Assembly: GCF_048553715.1 (NCBI RefSeq) | Contig: NZ_JBLZNC010000001.1 | Span: forward strand, 672,487-736,486 | Source of the DNA: Sagittula sp048553715 | Lineage (GTDB): Bacteria > Pseudomonadota > Alphaproteobacteria > Rhodobacterales > Rhodobacteraceae | Direction: 5' to 3' | Length of the DNA stretch: 64,000 nucleotides | Shown: piece by piece, positions 36,331-44,658 of the stretch | How the letters are laid out: each line of letters opens with the position of its first letter | Numbering within the stretch: position 1 is the stretch's first letter | Made by a program: the position numbers and the translations under genes | Notes under the pieces: generated by a model | The model's input: only the letters and a program-made list of their open reading frames with translations | Database searches by the model: none | Told to the model about the DNA's origin: nothing

Positions 36331-36643
36331 GGCTAAAACTCCCGAAAATCGTGCACCTGAGGCCGCGCCCACCCGCCTACGCCATAGCATCGACAGTGGC
36401 GCGACCGGCGAGAAGGTAGCCTTCTCCGATCCTGCCGCAGCCCCTTTGGGCACCGATGCAGAAGCGGGCGGCGCGCGGCTGGGCGCGGCCGAGGTCGCGC
36501 AGATCGATCCCGTCGCCAACTCCGAGCACATGGAAAAACCCACGCCTGCGGAGCGCTATTCCGGCCTGTCTGCCACGCGCATTATTGGAATGATTGCGGT
36601 GGCAATCTTGGTGCTGGCGCTTGGCATCTGGGTCTTTGGCTGA
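36317..36643 (+). CDS. Small single-helix membrane protein
   Basis: A 108-residue protein: 80 polar residues rich in Ala, Glu and Pro, then one C-terminal membrane helix (IIGMIAVAILVLALGIWVFG), so it is probably tail-anchored with the N-terminus in the cytoplasm. It overlaps the brkB-like gene by 14 bp and has AAGG upstream of the ATG pair (36317 or 36320). No family recognised. It closes the envelope operon. Confidence 0.75.
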   Translation: MMTDEAKTPENRAPEAAPTRLRHSIDSGATGEKVAFSDPAAAPLGTDAEAGGARLGAAEVAQIDPVANSEHMEKPTPAERYSGLSATRIIGMIAVAILVLALGIWVFG

Positions 36644-36659
36644 CTGAAGCAATCCTCAC

Positions 36660-36685
36660 GGATCGGGCGACCATACGCCCGGTCC
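36660..36685 (+). terminator. Possible terminator of the envelope operon
   Basis: Ten-bp stem GGATCGGGCG and CGCCCGGTCC with one G-T wobble and a 6-nt loop, 16 nt after the last gene. No T-tract follows, so its strength is uncertain. Confidence 0.45.
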
Positions 36686-36843
36686 GATCTGCCCAAGAGC
36701 CCTGCCAAAATGGCAATTGCCGTCGGCGCAGGAAACCTCCGTAAGTAGATTATTAATTTCTGTCCCACACAAAGGTAAAAATGCAGGCCGATTTCTGCGC
36801 GAATTGACGGCTTTGGACGCCGTGTGAGACAGGAATGCACGTA

Positions 36844-38649
36844 ATGGACAAAAACGAGGCGAGGGAAATCCTCCACCCCACAGGCAAGCACGAACAAACC
36901 GTCGTCGATCAAATTGACATCTTGTGCCAAATGGCGGGCCACGCAGGCGCGCTGGCGGTAACGGTCGGTCTTGACGATGCCATGGGCCGGATTGAACACG
37001 TGTTTTTCACCGATCCCGCAGACGCCCACCTGCGTAAAGTGATGACACAGGTCCAGAACATGGCGCGCACCCCTGCCCCCCATCCCACGGGTCAAGATGT
37101 GGTGTGTTTTCAGCTGCACCAATACACGATGGTTGAACAAGATGTGCTTAACGACGCAGGCGACCGTTGCGGCACGATCATCATGGCCTTTGCGAAGTCC
37201 TTCGATGCAACAAAATCGGAAGAAATCGCGGCAAATCTGGCCCAGCTCTTGGCAGAGCATTTGAACCTTGTGGCGGCGACAATGCGTGCAGAGATGGATG
37301 TGATATCCGAGACGCGCCGCGCGGATCGGTTTCGCCGCATGTCCGAGCTGGATCAATTGACCCGCTTGGACAATCGCACCACCTTTCGACAAAAGGTCGA
37401 GGCGATGATCGATGCGGATGCGGAGGATTTCGCCCTGATCCTGATCGACATCGACCAGTTCAAAGCCATTAACGACCTATACGGCCATTCCTTCGGAGAC
37501 CGTTACCTCAAACAAATCGCTGCCACGATCAAACGCAGTTTTGGGCGCGCCACCGCACGCGGCCGTCTTGGCGGGGATGAGTTCGCCGTTCTATTGCCGC
37601 TCGGGCCGAAAAACCGGTTAAACGAAACACAGCTGCGCGAGATGGCCGACATGGAAATGGCCCGCTTTGTGATTGATGTGCAGCGGACCAGTGCACGGAT
37701 GGGGCGGATGAACCTTGGACATGTAAGCCTTGGCGCGGCTTTGGGGCCGCTGCAGTCCAAACAATTCGACCGCCTGTTCGATATGGCGGACGCGGCGCTC
37801 TATAGTGGCAAAACCTCCAACTCCAGCGCACCAACAGTTTTTCTGGCACGCGATCACGACAGCCATTCGTTCCGCCTGTTGCAAAACAGATTTATGCGCG
37901 CATTGGAAAAGCGTGAGATCACCCCCTACTACCAACCCATCGTCCGTCTGTCCGATGGTGAAATCCACGGGTTCGAGGCCTTGGCCCGTTGGGAGGACCC
38001 TGACCGTGGGGTTCTCCCGCCGCAGAAGTTTAATGGCATCTTCGCCGATCCGACATTGGCGCCTCGCCTGACCGAACAGATCAGTGCAGAGGCGCTGTCA
38101 TGGCTTGGACGAAAGACGCGGAAAACACCGCAAAGCATCGCGATCAATCTGACCCCGTTCGAAGTGCTGAACCACGAGTTCGTGTTCGATCTGGAAATCA
38201 TCATGGCCGAAGTTGGCCTCGACTGGTCGTCCATCACGCTGGAGGTCACCGAAAGCGTCATGCTGTCCTCTGCCAATGATCAAAGTTTCAGGACGTTGAC
38301 AGAAATCCGGTCAAGAGGCGGGCGTGTCGCGCTGGATGATTTTGGCACCGGATATGGTGCCATGTCACATCTGATCGATTGGCCCGTGGACATCCTGAAG
38401 ATTGACAGATCGTTTGTCATGAGCCTTGACCCAACGTCCCGCCGGGCCAAGATCGTCGAAGGGTTGGTTCGGATGAGCCGCGATCTGGGCTTTGATATCG
38501 TGGCCGAAGGGGTGGATTGCGCTGACGCACATGTATTTTTGCGCGATATCGGCTGCACTTTTGGCCAAGGGTACTACTACAGCCGCCCCCTTCCCGGCGC
38601 CCAAGCCGCGCGCCTGTCCCCAAAACAATGGGCCGCGCTCTCAAGCTGA
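36844..38649 (+). CDS. GGDEF-EAL bifunctional c-di-GMP protein
   Basis: A 601-residue protein. The N-terminal 155 residues are an unrecognised sensor-like region that ends in a coiled coil; no membrane helix is present. The diguanylate cyclase domain has an intact active site (RLGGDEFAVL at about 241-250). The EAL domain begins with GFEALARWEDP (about 376) and keeps the catalytic set: NLTPFEVL, EVTES, DDFGTGYG, KIDRSFV, EGVD and QGYYYSRPL. So both synthesis and hydrolysis are possible. Start: the ATG at 36844 has AGGA at good spacing; an ATG three codons earlier has none. It converges with the kinase gene downstream, only 3 bp apart. Confidence 0.93.
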   Translation: MDKNEAREILHPTGKHEQTVVDQIDILCQMAGHAGALAVTVGLDDAMGRIEHVFFTDPADAHLRKVMTQVQNMARTPAPHPTGQDVVCFQLHQYTMVEQDVLNDAGDRCGTIIMAFAKSFDATKSEEIAANLAQLLAEHLNLVAATMRAEMDVISETRRADRFRRMSELDQLTRLDNRTTFRQKVEAMIDADAEDFALILIDIDQFKAINDLYGHSFGDRYLKQIAATIKRSFGRATARGRLGGDEFAVLLPLGPKNRLNETQLREMADMEMARFVIDVQRTSARMGRMNLGHVSLGAALGPLQSKQFDRLFDMADAALYSGKTSNSSAPTVFLARDHDSHSFRLLQNRFMRALEKREITPYYQPIVRLSDGEIHGFEALARWEDPDRGVLPPQKFNGIFADPTLAPRLTEQISAEALSWLGRKTRKTPQSIAINLTPFEVLNHEFVFDLEIIMAEVGLDWSSITLEVTESVMLSSANDQSFRTLTEIRSRGGRVALDDFGTGYGAMSHLIDWPVDILKIDRSFVMSLDPTSRRAKIVEGLVRMSRDLGFDIVAEGVDCADAHVFLRDIGCTFGQGYYYSRPLPGAQAARLSPKQWAALSS

Positions 38650-38652
38650 TCC

Positions 38653-40932
38653 CTAGCAGCCATCCCGTGGCATCAAAATGGATAGCGCGCGCAGCAACGC
38701 GTCCATGGTGACCGGTTTATTGACCGCCAAGCCCGGCATGTCTGCGCGATGGCCCGACCGGCGCACCACTTGGTCCACCATCTGGATGATCGGGGCGGTT
38801 TGCCCGGAGTGCGCCAGTTCAAGCCCGGCGGTTGCTGCTGCCTCGGCCAGATCATCACAGATCAAAATCAGATCCGCAGTCTGTGCCCTTAACGCGGTTT
38901 GCAATGCAGCAACATCATCGACCACCACCAGATCCGCGTCGCAAAGCGTCAGCTTCTCTGCAAGCTGCATTTGCTCTACCGGATCGGTTTCCGCCAAAAT
39001 GACACGACAATTCGACAGGTCAACCTGCTCTATCGCGGCCGGTTGCGCCGTTGGGAAAACCAGCTTTGCCTGTGCGCCCTGCCCGGGTTCGGAACTCAGC
39101 TTGAACTGCGCCCCCGAACGGGTCGCAAAAGTATCCACCATCGCAAGTCCAAGGCCCGTGCCACCGGACGCCCCGCGCGTGGTAAAGAACGGCATCCGGG
39201 CTTTGTTCATAACCATTGCGTCCATGCCCGGCCCGTCATCTTCGACCGAGATCACCACTTCGCCGGCATCTGCGCGCAGGGACAACGTTATGGTCCCGTC
39301 CGCAATATCGGCGGACGCAAACGCCTGCCCCGCGTTGAGCACAAGGTTCAACACCGCGGCCTCCAGCCCGCCGGCATCCACCCACAAGGCCACTTCAGGC
39401 GGTTGCGCGTCGACAATCACGTTAATGCCCGGCGGCAAAGCGGTCCGCGCCAGCCCTGCCACATCCTGCAATGTTTGCGCCGCGTTTATCAGCACGGGTT
39501 CGCCATGCACTTCACGGGTCAGGTCCAGCATCTTTGTGGTCAATTCAGTGCCTCTGGCACAGGCCCGCGCAATGGCGTCCAGCTCGTCGCGCACCGCATC
39601 GGAGACCTCTGCACGCGCGGCCACGTCGGTTGACAGCCGGATTGCGCCCAGGAAGTTGCCCATCTCATGGGCCACACCACCGGCAATCTGGCGCACGGAT
39701 TCAATCCGGTCGATCTGGGCAAGCCGCGTGCGCAGCTGCATCATCGGTGTCTCATCGGTAACGGTGATCAAGGTCCCGCGCGGATTTTGCATCGGGTAGG
39801 ACGACAAACGGAGCGCCTGTTCAAATCCAGACGGATCCATCCACCCCACATGCAAGGTCGGGCGCCCTTCGCGACGGATTGCTCTTATCGGGTGATCCGG
39901 TCCAACAAGCAAACGCCGCGACACCACATCAAAGAATGCCGTGTCACGCAGCCAACGATCCGGGGCGCCGTCGCTCAGTTCATTGGCCTTGCGGTTGCCG
40001 CTACGCACGATCTTCCGTTCGTCGATAATGAACGCGGCCACGTCCAGACCGTCCAGAATGGACTGCAACTGATTGGCGACCGAGATTTGCACATCCCTCT
40101 CGCGCTTTGCGCTGCGCACAGAGATAAACACGCTCAGACAGGCAAAAATAACGACAAGCAGCGTGAACACCGCCCGTGCGACGCCCGTCGGCACCACTTG
40201 CAGATCGACCATTCGCCCCGTCAGCCAGACCAGCACAGCCGGGGCGATCACAGCCGCAGGAATGAGCCCGCGCGCCACGCGTCCAACGCCGCCCCCGGAC
40301 AGTAGCAAAGCGACAAACCCGAAGGGATCGCGCGCGAAGAATAACGCCAAAGACAATGCAAGGAAGGCCAAGGCCGAGTGCAAGGCCAAACCGGATAGAA
40401 ACGGAAAGCCGTAAAGTGCTGCGGCATCGAACAAAAAACCGAAAACCGCCAAGGCGGAACAGCCCGCGCCAATCAGGGCTAACACCGCCTGCCACAGCGC
40501 AGCTTTGTCCCCTCGGCCGCGCATGGCAAGCGTGCCGCCCCCCACGACGAAGGTGGCCATGACGCTGGCAAGGGATCGGCGGTCTTCGCTTGGATCGATC
40601 GCCGGTCCGAGCCACGTCACATCAATCGCTTGGACCAACGCCAATCCGATAGCCGCCAGCAAAGCGACAAATGCCGCGCGCCTCAGCCAGAATGGGCTAC
40701 GCTCGGAAAGAAAGACCAGCTGCGCCCCGCCCAGAACGATGATCTTGCCTGCGGTTGACGGCACCATCGCGGGCCAGCCGTCGACGATACGCCGCAACCC
40801 GTCAAAGCCCAAGCCCCAACCGCCCACCAGCACCGCCAGTGCCAATGTGATCGCAATCGAGCTTAGTATCGAGGCCACTGCGCGCGGGTCCGCCGCCAAG
40901 GGCCGAGCCTCATGTGCGCGCAAGGCAATCAC
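38653..40932 (-). CDS. Membrane hybrid histidine kinase with degenerate receiver
   Basis: A 759-residue kinase. The N-terminus has about eight membrane helices (residues 20-270), then a PAS-like domain (ILDGLDVAAFIIDERKIVRSGNRKAN), the H box IAGGVAHEMGNFLGAIRLS, N box AVLNLVLNAGQAF and G boxes EDDGPGM and GGTGLGLAMV. The last 120 residues fold like a receiver (NCRVILAETDPVEQMQLAEKL, then TADLILICDD, then a conserved Lys in AVNKP) but the acidic pocket looks degenerate. Start is GTG, overlapping the stop of the receiver gene upstream (GTGA). It probably phosphorylates the separate receiver encoded before it. Confidence 0.9.
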   Translation of the reverse strand: MIALRAHEARPLAADPRAVASILSSIAITLALAVLVGGWGLGFDGLRRIVDGWPAMVPSTAGKIIVLGGAQLVFLSERSPFWLRRAAFVALLAAIGLALVQAIDVTWLGPAIDPSEDRRSLASVMATFVVGGGTLAMRGRGDKAALWQAVLALIGAGCSALAVFGFLFDAAALYGFPFLSGLALHSALAFLALSLALFFARDPFGFVALLLSGGGVGRVARGLIPAAVIAPAVLVWLTGRMVDLQVVPTGVARAVFTLLVVIFACLSVFISVRSAKRERDVQISVANQLQSILDGLDVAAFIIDERKIVRSGNRKANELSDGAPDRWLRDTAFFDVVSRRLLVGPDHPIRAIRREGRPTLHVGWMDPSGFEQALRLSSYPMQNPRGTLITVTDETPMMQLRTRLAQIDRIESVRQIAGGVAHEMGNFLGAIRLSTDVAARAEVSDAVRDELDAIARACARGTELTTKMLDLTREVHGEPVLINAAQTLQDVAGLARTALPPGINVIVDAQPPEVALWVDAGGLEAAVLNLVLNAGQAFASADIADGTITLSLRADAGEVVISVEDDGPGMDAMVMNKARMPFFTTRGASGGTGLGLAMVDTFATRSGAQFKLSSEPGQGAQAKLVFPTAQPAAIEQVDLSNCRVILAETDPVEQMQLAEKLTLCDADLVVVDDVAALQTALRAQTADLILICDDLAEAAATAGLELAHSGQTAPIIQMVDQVVRRSGHRADMPGLAVNKPVTMDALLRALSILMPRDGC

Positions 40933-41297
40933 CTCAAGAGGTCTGAAATCAATTGCTCCAGCTCCCCAAGCGATATGCTTTTGCGGACACGCGCATCCGC
41001 ACGGGAAAATCCGGTCTGGAACAAGGGGGAATCATAAAGTTCGGCCCGGCCTGTGATAATCACCACTTTGGATTTTGACGCGACCACGGGTTGGCTGTGC
41101 AACACCGTCGCCGCCCCACCGGCTGGCATCATCACGTCGACAAAAAGGATGTCAAAGGGATCGACGGCCTGTTCCACCTTCTCGATCGCATCGGCGCCGT
41201 TTGTCGCCACAGTCACGTCATGGCCCAAAGAGGCCACGCTGACAGAGAATGCCCGCCCATAGTCCTTGTCGTCGTCGGCCAGAAGGATCCGCGCCAC
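40929..41297 (-). CDS. Single-domain response regulator
   Basis: A 122-residue CheY-like receiver: acidic pocket LLADDDKDYG, phospho-acceptor in ILFVDVMMPAGG, Thr in VVIITGRAE and Lys in RVRKSISLGEL. No output domain. GTG start with AAGGGG upstream. It is co-transcribed with the hybrid kinase (4-bp overlap) and likely acts by protein contact. Confidence 0.92.
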   Translation of the reverse strand: MARILLADDDKDYGRAFSVSVASLGHDVTVATNGADAIEKVEQAVDPFDILFVDVMMPAGGAATVLHSQPVVASKSKVVIITGRAELYDSPLFQTGFSRADARVRKSISLGELEQLISDLLR

Positions 41298-41373
41298 AAT
41301 TAACCCCTTTTATATTGTGATATATACAACTTGATGTAGAACCGTTGCCAAGACAAGTGGCAAAGGACAAGCA

Positions 41374-43971
41374 ATGACGGGCCAAAAAGACCAGACCGAA
41401 ACCGAAGGTCAAATGGCGGGCGCGGCAATCCCCCTGATCGCGGTCGGGGCATCAGCGGGCGGGCTTGATCCCTTGGAGGCGTTCTTCTCCTCCGCTGATG
41501 AGGCAAACGGCTGGTGTTACGTCGTAATCCAGCACCTTTCGCCCGACTACCGATCCATGATGGACGAAATTCTGGGGCGGAAAACGCGGCTGAAAATCCG
41601 TCATATCGACGATGGTGTCGCGCTGGAGCCGAACACTATCTTCCTCAACCGTCCCAATACGGCGGTGGAGCTGGTCGGGGATACGTTCCGGACCCGTGCC
41701 TACAACACCGAAGACGGGCTGCCACATCTCCCGATTGACGGATTTTTCTCGTCATTAACCAGTCGTCCCATGGGGCGCACCGGCGCGGTTATCCTGTCGG
41801 GGTCCGGCAGCGACGGCACAATCGGGGCGCAGCGCATTCATGCAGCCGGTGGTCTGGTTCTGGCGCAAACCCCGTCCGAGGCAGCCTTCCCCTCGATGCC
41901 GAGCACCTTGATCACCACCGGCGCCGCCGACGCGATCCTGCCCGCAGGACAGATGATGGCCGCGATCGAGAATTACCTGATGCACGGTCGCAGTGCCGTG
42001 GTGCACAACAGCGACATGGCCGGCGACGAAAAGCGACAGATCCTGCAGGTTTTGGAAAATCAGCATCAGATCGATTTCTCGCCCTATAAATCCGACAATG
42101 TCGAACGCCGGATCGCACGACGCCAGCATCTGCGCGGGCTGGAGACGCTGGCGGATTACGCGGCGCTGATCCAGAACAACACCGACGCCGTGGATGAGCT
42201 TTACCGTGATCTGCTGATCGGGGTGACCTATTTCTACCGCGACCCGGAGGCGATTGCCGCCCTGCGTGCGCGCGCGATCAACCCGCTTGCCGAAAGCTAC
42301 ACCGGTGAGCGGCCCTTGCGCATCTGGGTGCCGGGCTGTGCCTCTGGCGAGGAAGCCTACACCATCGCCATGGAGATCAGCGAGGCCATGTCGCAGGCGG
42401 GTCACCCGCCGGATTTCCGCATTCTAGCCACGGATGTTCACCGCCACTCGCTCGACGTGGCCTCTGCCGGGGTATTTTCCGCCGAGGCCATGCAAAAGGT
42501 GCCCCCGGCCAAGCGTAAACGGTATTTTCAGGAGGGGCCGAACGGCTTTACTGTCACCCACGACCTGCGTCAGCGCATCATCTTTTCGGTGCATAACGCC
42601 CTGAGCGATCCGCCGTTTCTTGACCTTGACCTCGTGTCGTGTCGCAACATGCTGATCTATCTCAAGGACGAGGCCCAAGCCCGTGTTCTTTCGATGTTTT
42701 TGTTCGGCTTGCGCCGCAACGGCATCCTGTTTCTCGGGCCGTCTGAAAGCCTTGGCCGTTTGGGGGATGACTTTGTCGTCCTCGACGGGCGGTGGCGTCT
42801 GTTCCGCAAGAACACCGAAGATCGCGGCCTGAATTCCAAGATCCTCGCACCCACTGTGGCGCGGCGCGTCCAACGCCCGTTCCAGGATGTGGTAAACACC
42901 CTGCCCGGCAACCGGCACAGCCCTGCCGTCAATGACTTCGCCACACAGCGGACACGCGAAACGCTGATCCGCTCCTATGATGTGCTGCTGAAACACTACG
43001 CGCCGTCATCGATCCTGATCACATCGGATGGTGACGTGCTTAGCTGGTTTGGGACCGCCTCTATCCTTGTTGATACGATGAACAACATGGCGGACTGGAC
43101 GGTCGAAGGTGTCGTCCATCCCGATCTGCATTTTGTCATCAACGTGGGCATCGAAAAACTGCGTTCGGGCGAGTTGGACAGCCTGTCGCGCACCGTGGAT
43201 GTTGATCTGGGCAACGGGCGATACCAGCACTGCACGGTGACGTTGGAGGTGCTCGACCAGACCTCCAAACCTCGGCTTATGCTGTTGAAAGTCCGACTGG
43301 ATGACAGCGAGCGTGAGGAAAGCAAAGCCGATAGCGCCCCCGACGCATCCAGCCTCAGTCCCGACGATGCAGATGCCCTGACGCGGCGGATCTATGATCT
43401 GGAACGTGATCTGAAGCTGACCGAAGAAACGCTGCAACACGTCACCGAACGTCTCGAGGCCGCGGGGGAGGAACTTCAGGCCTCAAACGAGGAACTTCAG
43501 GCATCGAACGAAGAATTGCAGGCCTCGAACGAGGAACTTCAGGCATCGAATGAGGAACTCCATGCGGTAAACGAAGAACTTGTTTCGCTGTCCGCTGAAC
43601 ATGAACACAAGATCCGTTTGCTGTCCTCTATACATTCAGAGACCGATTTCTTGCTCAATGTGCTGGAACTTGGCGTGATCTTCCTCGATCAGGACAAGCG
43701 GATCACCCGTTTCTCCACCCGGATCGGCGAGGCGTTCCAGTTGGAGCTTCACGACATTGGCCGCAGCTTGAAGGTCGTCGGGCCACGCTTGCCCTTTGTC
43801 GACCTTGGCGAGCTCGTGGATCAGACCCTGCAAACCCCGCAACCGCAAAGCGTGACCGGTGAATACGAAGGAGAGCGCCTCGAGGTGACGGCCTATCGAT
43901 TGGACCGCACAGACGATTCCATCGGACAGTCCTGTGTGGTTTTGTTGTTCCAGTCGGAGACCGGCAAGTAA
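41374..43971 (+). CDS. CheB-CheR-PAS fusion protein (chemotaxis-type methylesterase/methyltransferase)
   Basis: An 865-residue fusion. Residues about 15-200 are a CheB methylesterase with its triad Ser (VGASAGGLDPL), His (VIQHLSPDY) and Asp (LSGSGSDGT), but without the usual receiver. Residues about 215-490 are CheR (YFYRDPEAI, IWVPGCASGEEAYTIAM, DLVSCRNMLIYL). A linker with at least four EELQASN heptads (about 698-730) leads to a PAS domain (LLNVLELGVIFLDQDKRITRFS, about 755-860). It lacks a kinase domain. AAGGAC precedes the ATG. It is not near any flagellar or chemoreceptor genes here, so a role in a two-component route other than chemotaxis is likely. Confidence 0.93.
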   Translation: MTGQKDQTETEGQMAGAAIPLIAVGASAGGLDPLEAFFSSADEANGWCYVVIQHLSPDYRSMMDEILGRKTRLKIRHIDDGVALEPNTIFLNRPNTAVELVGDTFRTRAYNTEDGLPHLPIDGFFSSLTSRPMGRTGAVILSGSGSDGTIGAQRIHAAGGLVLAQTPSEAAFPSMPSTLITTGAADAILPAGQMMAAIENYLMHGRSAVVHNSDMAGDEKRQILQVLENQHQIDFSPYKSDNVERRIARRQHLRGLETLADYAALIQNNTDAVDELYRDLLIGVTYFYRDPEAIAALRARAINPLAESYTGERPLRIWVPGCASGEEAYTIAMEISEAMSQAGHPPDFRILATDVHRHSLDVASAGVFSAEAMQKVPPAKRKRYFQEGPNGFTVTHDLRQRIIFSVHNALSDPPFLDLDLVSCRNMLIYLKDEAQARVLSMFLFGLRRNGILFLGPSESLGRLGDDFVVLDGRWRLFRKNTEDRGLNSKILAPTVARRVQRPFQDVVNTLPGNRHSPAVNDFATQRTRETLIRSYDVLLKHYAPSSILITSDGDVLSWFGTASILVDTMNNMADWTVEGVVHPDLHFVINVGIEKLRSGELDSLSRTVDVDLGNGRYQHCTVTLEVLDQTSKPRLMLLKVRLDDSEREESKADSAPDASSLSPDDADALTRRIYDLERDLKLTEETLQHVTERLEAAGEELQASNEELQASNEELQASNEELQASNEELHAVNEELVSLSAEHEHKIRLLSSIHSETDFLLNVLELGVIFLDQDKRITRFSTRIGEAFQLELHDIGRSLKVVGPRLPFVDLGELVDQTLQTPQPQSVTGEYEGERLEVTAYRLDRTDDSIGQSCVVLLFQSETGK

Positions 43972-43980
43972 GATGACAAA

Positions 43981-44023
43981 AATCAGACACTCAGCGATAT
44001 ATTAACCTTTTGAGTGTCTGATT
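43981..44023 (+). terminator. Terminator after the CheB-CheR fusion gene
   Basis: A 13-bp perfect inverted repeat AATCAGACACTCA and TGAGTGTCTGATT with a 17-nt loop, followed by TCGG. It lies 10 nt after the stop codon. The A/T ends of the stem provide the tract. Confidence 0.75.
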
Positions 44024-44124
44024 TCGGCACAATCTACTCGATTGGATATGTGTTCAATCCCAAAACCCGCCTGTCGAACAGGAACGGATCTGCAACAATG
44101 GCCACAACAAGAAGGACATACCGC

Positions 44125-44658
44125 ATGCAGATCGCTCATTCCAAATTGTCGCGCGCCGCCATTGCGGTTGCCATGACGCTACTCTCGACCGGCGCCAGCG
44201 CCCAAACCCTCGACGACATGCCTCCGCTTGAGGGCCCCGTTATCCTGACGGTGTCGGGCATGATCGCCGAAAGCAATATGGACGACGGCAGCTTTGCCTT
44301 TGATCTGGAAATGTTGCGTCATATCGGCGGCGACGAGATTGAGACCGACACCATCTGGACGCCGGATACCGTGACCTACACCGGCGTTCGGTTGGACCGT
44401 CTGTTGAATCTCCTTGGTGCCGAGGGTGAAAACCTCGATGCGACCGCCATCAATGACTACAGCGTCGAAATCCCCACCAGCGATGCCGTCGAAGGTGGCC
44501 CCATCATCGCCTATGAGGCGGATGGCAAGGTCATGTCGCGCCGCGACAAGGGACCACTGTGGGTGATCTATCCTTATGCTTCCACACCGGATTATCGCAC
44601 CGAGGTGATTTATTCCCGTAGCATTTGGCAGCTAGACCGTATTACTGTGAAGGAATGA
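44125..44658 (+). CDS. Periplasmic protein with sulfite-oxidase-like molybdopterin fold
   Basis: A 177-residue protein with a signal peptide (MQIAHSKLSRAAIAVAMTLL, cleaved after GASA). The body (LTVSGMI, TVTYTGVRLDRLLNLLG, AINDYSVEIPTSDAVEGGPI, DKGPLWVIYPY) resembles the oxidoreductase molybdopterin-binding fold but lacks the molybdenum-ligand Cys. So it is likely a binding module without redox activity. The ATG at 44125 has AAGGA 8 nt upstream; earlier ATGs (44098) would break the signal peptide. Its stop codon overlaps the ATG of a membrane hybrid kinase, which suggests that it is that kinase's periplasmic partner. Confidence 0.85.
   Translation: MQIAHSKLSRAAIAVAMTLLSTGASAQTLDDMPPLEGPVILTVSGMIAESNMDDGSFAFDLEMLRHIGGDEIETDTIWTPDTVTYTGVRLDRLLNLLGAEGENLDATAINDYSVEIPTSDAVEGGPIIAYEADGKVMSRRDKGPLWVIYPYASTPDYRTEVIYSRSIWQLDRITVKE

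Noticed and set aside
43468..43575. Short tandem DNA repeats in the CheB-CheR gene as a regulatory or mobile repeat
   Set aside because: They encode the EELQASN heptads of a signalling helix commonly found in this protein family.
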